The notes under the pieces: model-generated
Databases searched by the model: none
The model's input: the letters and a program-made list of their open reading frames with translations, nothing else
Told to the model about the DNA's origin: nothing
In this document: positions 23,501 to 35,500 of the stretch, in pieces
Numbering within the stretch: the first letter of the stretch is position 1
Layout: each line of letters opens with the position of its first letter
NCBI GenBank assembly: GCA_964017185.1
Contig: OZ024884.1
Location: 19,252,048-19,316,047 of the forward strand
Length of the DNA: 64,000 nucleotides
Reading direction: 5' to 3'
DNA from: Rugalucina vietnamica
Taxonomy: Eukaryota; Mollusca; Bivalvia; Lucinida; Lucinidae
Position numbers and translations under genes: made by a program

Positions 23501-26500
23501 GACAGGTAAACATTGTCATTGCTGTAAGATTGTCTGGTTACACTGTCACTGGTGTTACATTGTCACTGCTGTCATGTGGTCACTGCTGTTATATTGTCAG
23601 CAATGTAACATTTTCACCAGCATTACATTGTCACTGGTGTTACATAGTCACTGGTGTTACATCATCACTGGTGTAACATTGTCACTTGTGTAACATTGTC
23701 ACTGGTGTTACATAGTCACTGGTGTAACACTGTCACTGGCATTACATTGTCACTGGTGTTACAATCATAGTCGCTGGTGTTGCATTGCCACTGATGTTAT
23801 ATTGTCACTGGTTTTACATTGTCATTAGTTTTGCTTTGTCAGTGGTGTTACATTGTCACCTGTTTTATATCATCACTTGTGTTACCTTGTCACTAAGGTG
23901 TTACTTTATCACTAAGGTGTTACCTTGTCACTAAGGCATTACATTGTCACTAAGGTGTTACATTTTCACTCAGATGTTACATTGTCACCAATGTTCCATT
24001 TTCACTGGTGTTTCATTGTCACTTGTGTTTCATCGTCACTTGTGTTTCCTTGTCACTAAGATGTCACATTGTCACCAAGGTGCTACATTGTCACCAGTGT
24101 TCCATTTTCGCTGGTGTTCCATAGTCACTTTTGTTACATTGTCACTTGTGTTACATTGTTACTGTTTTTATATTGTCATTTATGGTGTTACATTGTCACT
24201 TGTATGACATTGTCACTGGTGTTGCATTGACAAAATTTTAGGTAATTGTATTGAAAGTTTCATTGTGGGAGATTTATGTGAGAAAACTGTGTTTTATAGC
24301 CAAAAATATGGGGGAGCTATAAAAGAAAATTTTCACAATGTAATTATGACAATGTTACAGCTCTGGAAAGGAAAATATAATTTCTGACTTCAACTTGCTC
24401 AGAACAAAGTACAATTTCCCACAAAATAATTGTGCTGAGTAAAAACTGTTTGTTGAGCAATCATAATGGCTTTGCATTATGACTGACTTTCTGATAGTAA
24501 ATCACAGAAATATACAATCGCAGGTTTTGATATCCAAGCAGAGGTCACATCATGTTAAATTTGCATGTGTAGCAAATTATAATGCTGCATTTCATGTGAT
24601 GGAAAAATGCTGTGGTCTGGTCAGCTTCTTGTAGCTTCCTCTGTCATAAAACTGGTATATGGAATATAGACAAGATTAATGAAAAATATTTTACATGTCA
24701 TTACTTCTAGTCTGACCAAGTTTTCTGCACTGCTTGGTTAGAGTTGATTTGTCTGACTACACAATAAAAATGATTGACTATGTTCTCATGTGTTCAGTCA
24801 GGGATAATTATGAACTCACTGATTGTCTGCCAAGGAATGTGATCCTCTTGTCCAGCACATTTCTTTCATGAAGGTTTGGTCAGAAAATATTTCTACAGCC
24901 AATTTTATCGCTCTTCCACTGAATAAAGAAGAGCATTTTGTCAGTTACTGGTGAAATAAATCATTATAAATGTGCACTAAGTAATGATAACTTACCCTGG
25001 GAGGCTGTGTCTATCCTGACGTGACATTAGCTGTTAACAATGGACATAAAGTAATAGATCAAACAAACAAACAAAACAAAATGCAAGTTCTTTGAAACGA
25101 GTCAAGAAAAGTTTCAGAAAAACTTTATTTTTGTCCTTTCAGGGAGACCGTGAGCAAGAATTAGGACTTCCATTTTCCCCGCTCTGTGATAGAAAAAATA
25201 CTCTGGTTGCTGAGTCGCAAATAGGTAAGGATACCATCTTTCTGCCTTAAGAATTTGGAGAGGCTATCCCACAGAATAATGTTGAGACGCAGTCAGAAAT
25301 GCAGAGATCCAGCGGCCATTTTCATGTGCATATGAGTTCCAAATAAGGTTTCATTGGGAGCTAGCTGATGGCATAATCTTGAGAGCATCAGACTGGACTG
25401 GATTTTAACCCAACTGACACCAGATAGTCATAGAGTAAGACACCTTGATTACCCAGGCTTTGACCCAATATGACTGAAAAAAAGTTGACTATGAAGATAA
25501 ACCACAAAACAAAATAAAAAATTCTTATGTTTCTTGTTTAATAAAACCTTACAAAGCATAAGTTGTAATATTTTAGGTAAGGAATATTGACATAAGAGAA
25601 CTAAAAAAACAACAAAAAATGATATGAATTACGTGACAATTCCATAAAGGACACTTCAAAACAAGGAACTCAACATTTTTTTTTTTTCAGAAAACAAGAC
25701 TTTTAAATTTTGATTTTTTTTTTCCAGGTTTCATTGACTTTATCGTCGAGCCTAGTTTCCAGGTGATGGGTGACATGTTGGACAAGATCCTGTGTCCCCT
25801 CCGTAGTTCCTCCAGTCATGCAGTCGACGAGGCCATCTCAGAAGAGGTGTTTGACAAGGAGACAACCACCCGCGGTACCTCAGCTGGAAAGAGTTTAGCT
25901 AAACCGGTCACACCTAGTAAGTGACTACAAATCATATCTTTATAGAATAAGTATGTAATGGGGACCTTTTGGAAATTTTTAATAGAAGCCTGTGGGGTCA
26001 TGGTTAAGCTTCTGGCCTTGTAAAACAGGCTCGTTCTCAGGCATCTCAGGTCTTTAGGATGAGTCTTTAAACAGAGGTCCCCTCTCCATATGACCTTAGC
26101 TGTCAAAGTGGACCATAATCACCAAATCAAACTACCAACTGTTAGGATATATATATATAGCATTCAAAGTTTGAAAACACAAACTGTTGAATGTATGAAC
26201 TGATTTCAATTCACGCAATATGACAGAAACAATGTTCTTCTTCATGCATAGCCCTGGGTCCCGTGCACTTTGCTCCGGGTGCTATGAGGTCAAAAACCCT
26301 ACAGCTACGGGCACAAAAGAAAAAGAAAAATGTACAAATAACAGTATTATGCCATTTGACACTTGCATAAAGAAATGTTTTTGTGAAAAAAATAATTTTT
26401 GTGGTAACCAATTACACTATGTGGGGTGTATTTGATAAGCATTGTTTATTGAGTCTTTTTCATTGATAACTGTTATCTGTTTCAGCGTCATCCAAGTCCG

Positions 26501-29500
26501 AACTGTGTGTACGACCTTGGGTAGATTGCCTCAGCAATAACAAAGTACAGTGGAAAGCAATAGCAGTCAAAGGTACAAAACAGATTTTTCTTTTCTTCGT
26601 GAATCCTTGCCACATTGTACTTGGGGTCTAGGAGCTCTGCTAAAGCTTTCCATTCTCGTAAGAATTAGATCCATGATTTATCATCGAATTTCGGAGCACG
26701 GTGGTAAAGTGGTTTAGCATCTGACATAAAACTGAATCAAGAGGTCCTGGGTTCGATCACCACAAGTGACACCGTGTTGTGTCTTTGAGCATACTTCTTA
26801 AAGTACTGGTTTTAAAATACCCAAGTAGTGATGGCTCCGCCCCGACATCACTGACAAATTGTTGACTGGGACATTTAACAAACAAGTCATCAAATTTCCA
26901 AAATTGCCTTCTTCTATGGATTCAAAAGGAAAAGTTGTCAATTACTGATGGAAAAATGGGCACAAAGTTCTGGTAAACTGTCCATAGAAGCTTGCGGGCC
27001 AGGAGCAAAGTGGCAAAGTAATTGATCAGCACATGATCGTGATCATTTTTACATGTCATATACACTATATTTGTGAGAACAGCAGACTCCAAATCAAGAG
27101 GTCCTGGGTTCCATCCCAACTTGCGGCACCATGTTGTGTCCTTGAGCAACCCACATTAACTCCCCAGAGTACTAGTTAATACCCAGGAATCGGAGGCTTG
27201 GTCCCGACATGACTGAACAATTGTTGACTGGGATGTTAAACCTGAAAACAAACACAGAAATAATTATCCATAGAAATTATGAAACCCTTTCATCTATATT
27301 TAAACTTTCTGTCACTCCTCCAGATGCAGAAGAACGAAAGAAGAATGAAGAAGCTGAAGGACAATCAAATGAGGCCTCGGACAAAAAGCCCGAGCCCGAG
27401 AAAAAACCTGCTGATAATAAGAGTGCTCCGAAAGGTAACTGACGTCGCTGCGATGACCTGTAGCGACGACGTCGGTCGATGTTCTGTTGTCTGGATACCC
27501 GTTTCTTCGTCTTGTGTTAGGATGGGAACCAATCACTCTGATCTGATGCATGGCTTAATCTTCTTGCAAAAAAACTCAATCTACTCCGTGATTTCTGCAT
27601 CAGTCTTGTCTTCTGATGTAAAGGGGAAACCAGTCTATTATTGACATACATCTGCTACTTCTTCCTGCAGTATATATTGTACACAGTGAATCTGGGAACC
27701 AGTAAAATCTATTGACGTCTGCTACAACTCTTTCTGTGTGTACATCATACTACTTTTTTCAGTAGGTTAGATTATTTCTGAGAAGTTAAAGTCAGCCTAG
27801 AATCAAACAAAAAAAAAAGCAACAAAATGTTACAAAAAAAAAAACAACAACAAAACACAACAGATTCCAGTATGGAAAAGGAGCATAAAGATTTTCAGTT
27901 TTGAAAAGTGTAGTATCTTGTATGCAGTGCTACTGGGAAACACTCTGTTGACGTCTGCTAAAACTCTCTGTCTCTGCATTATATATTGTGAAAAGTGACA
28001 CTCTACGCACCTCTTGTTTATGGAAAGTATGTAATGATTGTTGCATGGGCATCATACAAGCCACAATGAGTGGCCTAAACCGATTTTCTGGATTTTCCGA
28101 CCAGGTCTGACAAAAACCAGCCTGTGCAGTTTCAGGAGAAGGCTAGAAGCTTGAAATTCATGATATAGAAAGAAGAGGAATTGTACTATCAGTGAAGCAA
28201 AAGCAAAGGCGATGATCAGATCTGTGTCTTTGTTTTTGCACATGCAAAAAGCTGTTTTTCTCATTGTGAGATTGTGTCAGGCTCATATGATTTTCGGGGT
28301 AGGAGACAGGGGGTGGGTGGAAGGTAAAGCATCTGAAAAAGACGTGAAAAAGTGTAGGTAAACATCAAATACTTTCTGTAAACAAGAGCAAAATAATCTA
28401 TGGGTAAACAGGAACTGTCCATGCTCTTCCAAAACTGCTATAGTTTATGACTGCAGGTATTACTGATTTCTTTTGAGTGAGTACAGAGACATTGTATATA
28501 GATGGTGATTGACATTATATTAACATTAACCAATTTATTTTCTTAAGCAATTTATTTTTGCAAATTTCAAGAGAAATAATAATTTGTGAAAATAAATTGC
28601 CTAAAAAATGTCATATTATTCATTGTTCTTGAATTGGCCAATTTTTCAGGTCATGAATGTAAAATGTGGCAAAAATATGCATTAAGACATTGAGAGAAAA
28701 TTTCATAGTTGGAAAATAAATAAGTCTGGTTGCAGTAGATCTACTGAGTACAAACAAACAAACAAATCAAAATCATTGATGCAAGACCAAGGACCATCCT
28801 TACTCAAAAGAAATCACTAAAATTTGCAGGTCCAATATAGTGCTTTAGATCTGAGGTTAAGAATAGATAGGGCTATTGAATGTTGTTGATATTAGTGATT
28901 ACATACATGTGATAAGGCATTGTTATGACTGTTACTGTTAAACATGTTAAATTTTATCTTAAATGTTTTATAGTTCTCAAAATCAAAGCTTTAGGTCTCC
29001 ACATTATTTTTAGCATATCCTGTAGATGTATGAAGATATTATATTTCTGAGCCATTTTAACTCTGTTTTCAGGGGTGGGTTAATTGTAATCTGTAATCTT
29101 AAAACAGCTGTAATTGATTACAAACTTTGGAAGTAATCGACTGTTATCAATAATCACACATTTGAGCTGTCTGGTGGGAAAACCAACAATGTGGTTTCCG
29201 AACAGGTCCGACACAAACCGGGCTGTACAAGCACAGACAGAAGATGGCTTGAGACTGGAAATTTTGGATTTAGAAAGTAAAGGAATTGTACTATCTGTGT
29301 AGCGAAAACAAAGGCGTGATCAGCTTCGCGGTTACCGCGAAGCTGATCTGCGTCTTTGTTTTCGCATATGCAGATTGTTGGTTTTCCCATGGGGCGGCTC
29401 ATTTTTTCTGATGGTGATGTAATTAAATTTAATCAATTGCATCAAAAAAGTCATCAATACATTCTGGTTACATTTTGATGGACCATAAGAGGATTTGTGC

Positions 29501-32500
29501 TGAATTTAGATTTTTTTTTATTAAAAAAAAAAAACATCAGGAAAACATTTCCGTGTAATACATACCCCCTTATACCCCACTTTTATATAGTAAAACTGGG
29601 GTATATATGTTTTTCTTATTTTTGCTCCAAAACATAGATTGTGGGTATTTGTTAGAACCGCCTCGGCAAGGCGGTTCTAACGTGTACCCACAAACTATGT
29701 TTTGAGCAAAAATAAGAAAAATATCAATTTTTTTCTACTGAAAATTTTCATTTTTTACAACTAAAAAAAAACTATATTGCATGGGCATGTTTTCGTAATG
29801 AAACGTCTTTTGTGACAAAATATACACAAATCTTGGTGTTTAAAAAGTGGCATTCTCAAAACTAGTTAAACTACAGTAGTTGCCTTCTCAAACAGTTGTT
29901 TGAATCATTTTACTGAAGTCTCAGAAACGGACATCATAATGTATGTAATCTCATACAGTTCCATCTCGTGTATTAAGCAATAATTTGTAGCATAAACATT
30001 AAATGTTAAGTTGTTATGTCATTCCATTTCATGTACTCAATTTGAATTTGAGATTCATTATATTTAAAGTGTGTGCTTTTAACCAGTATAGAAAATCATT
30101 TCAACAAAACATTTGACGTTTTCTATTTTTTTTAGTTATAATAAGGTGTTTTTCATCTCCAAGTTATTAAAATAAATTCTGTATTTCTTGAGAATACAAA
30201 ACACATTACTCATAGTAGAAATTAAGTAAAGCTTGCTTTGTATCATCATTCTGGTGTGGTTCTAATGAGAGGTTTATGCTTAAATTTTCAAATACCTTTT
30301 TATGACTGGTATGAAGATGTTTCTACGCAACGTAACATTAGGTCTACGCATTATTTTTAGGCATTTGTTATGTTTTATGAAAACTGCATTTGCTAAAAAA
30401 CCTGTCAACTAAGCTGTCAGGTTCTGGTTAAAAATCATTTCCTTTAGCTACTTATAGACAGCATCAAGTTATTTAAGTTGCAGGTTGTATCTTTTTATGA
30501 ACCTTTAAGTCATCTATTAACGTCACTACTATTTTTCATGCTTTCTATGTTTTAAGTTTATACCTCATGCTTTATACCTCATGCTTTCATTTTAGTAAGA
30601 GCTGAGATATGATCATTGAAGTGATAGATTTTATAATGAAATGGCCATATAAGTTGGTATAAAGTCATCAAAGGTGGGGTAGATTGGTTTGTAGTGTGTC
30701 CATGAGAATGTAAAATGTCAGCATTACGAAAACATGCCCATATGATATACAGTAATTTTTGTAGGTCAAAAATCGATACTTTTCAGAGAAAATTTTTTTA
30801 TATTTTTCTTATTTTTGCTCAAAATATAGATTGTGGGTACATGTAAGAACCGCCTCGCCGAGGTGATTCTAACGAGTACCCACAATCTATGTTTTGGAGC
30901 AAAAAATAAGAAAAATAGGTATACCCCTGCATACCCCAGTTTTACTATATAAAAGTGGGGTTTAAGGTGGTATTCATTGCACGGACATGTTTTCCTGATG
31001 GTTTGAACCTATGTCTGGTACATTCTTTTTGGAGATCTGTCATACAAAATTAATATATTTTGACCCTGCTTTCTTGCCAATGATGCAAGAAGAACTTAGT
31101 TTAGTGACTAGGGCCCAAATTTATAAAACTTTTTTTCTTGCTCATTTCAAGTGAGCATGAAATTTCAACTGCTTATTATTGACAAAATAGCGGAAATGAA
31201 TTGAAATTTCAGGTTTATATCACCAAAGCCTGTAATTTATCCTGCTTATAATTGTTAAAATGCTGTTGACTCGCTGTTGGCATTTTAACATTAATGAGCA
31301 TGAATTTTTTTTATAACCTCGGAGCCTGTTTCAATGTGCACTAAATACTGGTAATCTGCCTACAGGAGTCTTTTCCAGGAACAGCCTGGTAAGGATTATT
31401 AAATTTACTGTCCTGACATGACCACAGCTGTTTACTTACTGACAAAATGAATGTTTAACCCATGAAAGGCAATGTATTAAGGGGGCTAAATTCACTATAC
31501 ATGCATTTGAAGGGGATGAGTTTAAGCTTACAAACAGGAAACACTTGTGATCAGTATTTGCAGTTTGATTGAGCAGATCATTTACTTGCAGACATCATGT
31601 AGAGAATCACATTTCTTGTGTCCAGTTAGATAGTGATTAAAAAGAAGCAGGTGAAAGTGATGTATGTGTGTCTGAAATGTCCGAAAACAGTGAGTTGGAT
31701 TGCATATGAAGCCTGAACACAGAGGGTATATGATTATTATTACTTATTGCAAAAGTATTTAGCAAACCAACAGACAAGCTTTCTTTCCTGTCTGGCTGTT
31801 TTGCTAAATACTTATGCAGTCAGTAGTATTGATGGAAAACCGTGTCGGTTCTCCATTAGATTACATAACGTGGGTTATACTTAACTGCCTCCAGCCCGTA
31901 AGAGTTATACATTATTATTGTGCATACACAATAATTGTCATATACCCTTTAGTTGTGGGCAGCAGGGAGAAGTCATTATTTTCTTTTTCCAATTTAGTTT
32001 AACCAGTTTGCTTTGAATGAAATGTTTGATGTTGTCTATGTAATAAAGACGACTGTAAATAGGCTTCATGTAACCAAAATCTAGGGATTACGGTAGGGTC
32101 CCTTCACCCTTCCTATACATACACTCCAAGAGACATGACATTGAAGGCTAGCATTTGATGATAACTGAAAGGATGCCAAAGAATTTCTGGCATCTTGATC
32201 TTTTCCATCGGGTTAAAAACCCTGATATTTTTTACAAGTCACATTAACTCATTTAAGCCTGGCGTCCCTTTTATGGGACATAGGCAAACAGAATAGCCCC
32301 AGATGTGACGCCGCAGAACGCGGCGTCCCATCTGGGGCTATTCTGTTTGCTTAGAGAATTTTCATCGAAAAATTGGAAAAAATTTAAAAATCACTCCTGA
32401 TGCTCCTACATATGAAAGTGGACTCACCCAAATGATAACGATGGGAAAATCCATTCGTCAAATATGGGTTAAATACAGAATCATGGTCACTTTATATGCC

Positions 32501-35500
32501 TATGTCACACAAAAAATGTGACCATGTTGCATTAATATGTGTACTTTGTACACTTATGTGCATGTTTGTATAAATTCAAAACTTTGTGATAATTTTTCAC
32601 TCCTGTTCGAATTTTCAGCCCTTGTCCTTCTTCAGGGAAACAAAAAGTTTAAATTCGTCAACTAAGTTGCATCCATATTGAATTCCATAGGCATTGTATC
32701 TCCTTTTTGACTACTGTATGATAATCAAAAGATAGGTGCAAATTTGGCCTAGCATATTTATACTTTAGGACATATCCATGTGGCTGTTTTTCATCTGATC
32801 ACCTCAACAGGGATTTCAACAGTCCTATTGTGAAATATTTTAACACAGGCTTGAATTATCTTCAAATGCTGGCCTTTTCTGTTGCGCTTAATGTACTATA
32901 TACTCCCTGTATATATGAAGATGTAAATATATGAGGTAAGCAGATCAAACTTCGGTGTAATATATGTTTAATTCAACTGTTGCCCTGTATGATATTTGTA
33001 TTATTACATTGTTTTCCAATCACAATTTATTTACTATGCATTAAGAACCATAAAGTATAAAAATCAATTGTTTACAAGTTTAGATATTGCATTAGTGATA
33101 ATTAGTACAACCTGTTATTGGCTGGGGTAAAGACTGAGCATTTCCATGACTACAAAAACCTTTATCTTTTTCCTTTTTTTTTTTCACATTTTATTATTAT
33201 TTTTTTCTTAAAACTCTGATTATAATGACGCCTCCATGGCCTAGTGGTTAACCAGGTCCCGAGGTTATAAAACTTTTTTCATGCTCAACTCAGCTGAGAC
33301 GAAAATTTATCCTGCTCATAAGTGTTAAAATGCCAACAACTGTTGGCATTTTAACATTTATGAGCAGGATAAATTACTAGTTTTTGAGTTTTGAACCTGA
33401 ATTTTCCACCAAATTTGACTATTTAAACATTTATGAGCAGTTGAAATTTCATGCTCAGCTGAGTTGAGCTTGAAAAAAGTTTTATAACCTCGGGGCCAGG
33501 AGTCATAAGTTCGATTCCTGGCTTCTCCAGTCTTTTGGATGAGACTTCAAACCAAGATCCCATCTCCATATGACCTTACATGTTGAGTGGGACGTAAAGC
33601 ACAACCAACCAACATTTTAAGATTTTTTTTTCATAAATACAATTCTTTAGAATTCTTTAATACATCTACTCTAGGTCTACTCATCTACCTGCCTAGAATG
33701 TCTGCGAGGGTGTGTGGCAGTATATAGAGAAAAAGTAAAATTTTCACATTTCTTGTATGTATATGATTTGTAAATGTGAGGCTGTAAACTGAATTACATG
33801 TATTTCTCCGTCACTTTTTTTAAAAATAAAACTCAATCTTCACTACAAGAAACCTTAATGAAATGTTAAAATCTGTCACTTTCAAACCATACAATACATT
33901 CCTGTTTCTTTTTGATATGGTAAGCATTTATTGCTTTCCTCGAGTGCCATCCCGCCTAAAAATTCTCAAATTTCAGGGTCTTTACCACAGCCAACCTATA
34001 GCGTTAGCATCTTTTTTTCCTCTCTGTTGCTGATATGATAGAATAAAGATATTATCTTTGTCTTGTTTTCTCTCTGCCTTCCTTTCCTGTGCTTCAAGTG
34101 TTCAATGGGCTTACAATTGGCGAGCTTGAAAAGTGGTTGCAAAATACATGCATTATATTATTAATAAAACTAATTCTTTCAAAATGTCTTTTTCTAAAAG
34201 CAGAGTTAGAGCAAAATTATTATTTATTTATTTTACATTATCAAAAGTAAGTCTGTGCCAATTTTCTAATGTTTCTCTGAAAGGAACTGCGATAATGCCA
34301 GGAACAGTGTGGCTAGAATAGCTGACCATCATGGCATGACCTTGGCTGTTGACTGGGACGTAAAGCGACAGATCAAACAAACCAAACTACATGCAGTTAT
34401 GATACCTGTGATGTGAAAGTCGTTTCCACTAGGCACAACAGCAGCTGCAATAATGGCAATCATCATAATGCAGCTAAGATGTCTATACATTTCATAATGC
34501 AGCTAAGATGTCTATACATTTCATAATGCAGCTAAGATGTCTATACATTTCATAATGCAGCTAAGATGTCTATACATTTCATAATGCAGCTAAGTTGTCT
34601 ATACATTTCATAATGCAGCTAAGATGTCTATACATTTCATAAAGCCATCTTCTTGTCAAAATTCTTGTCAAAGCTAGGTGACCTATTGGTAGAGCTTTGG
34701 ACTAAAGATCAAAGAGGTTTGGGATTCAGACCCCAATGACCCCGTGTTACATCAACTCATTTTAGCCTGGCGTCCTTTTTATGAGACATAGGCAAACAGT
34801 ACAGCCCCAGATGTGACGCCGCAGAACGCGGCGTCCCATCTGGGGCTATTTTGTTTGCTTAACGAAAATTCATCGAAAAATGGGATAAAAATTAAAAATC
34901 ACTCCTTACGCCCCTAAAAATGAAAGTGGACTCTTCCATTAAATGTTAATGATAGGAAAATCCATTCGTCAAATATGGGTTAAGCAAGGGGCTAATCCTC
35001 AGAATATGCAAAAATAGCTGAAAAATTGTTGACTGGGTTGTAAGACCAGAAAACAGACAAACAGTATTTGCATGAGCCAGTGTGAACAAAAAACAAACAA
35101 AGAAACAAAAGAAATCTGCTAACAAGAGCCGCCGCGGTAGGTCGAAATGAGATGGTGGATACAGAAAGCCTGGCAGGGGGAAGTATGTAACAGAGTCAGG
35201 ATATTAAAGTAGCAGTCACTTGAGGTAAGTCAGAATTTCTAAGAAACTGGGTGACATTATTGTTACAAAGACATGTCCATGCAATATACAGAGATTTTTT
35301 CAGCTGTGGTAATGGAAATTCTGAAAAAAAGAAAAAAAGAAATTTTTAAAACTTGCTTAAAATGTTTGATTGTGGGTACATGTTAGAACCCCCTCACCAA
35401 ACAAGTACCCACATTCTATGTTTTAGATTAAAAATAAAAACAAAGCAAACCCCTACACTACATGAAAATTGGGTTTAATGGGGTATTATTTCATGGACAT

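Noticed and set aside
34112-34250. Possible exon in the last PDE1 intron after a pyrimidine-rich tract
   Set aside because: Translation gives a hydrophobic, AT-driven sequence without similarity. The phase-compatible exon 14 explains the gene end.
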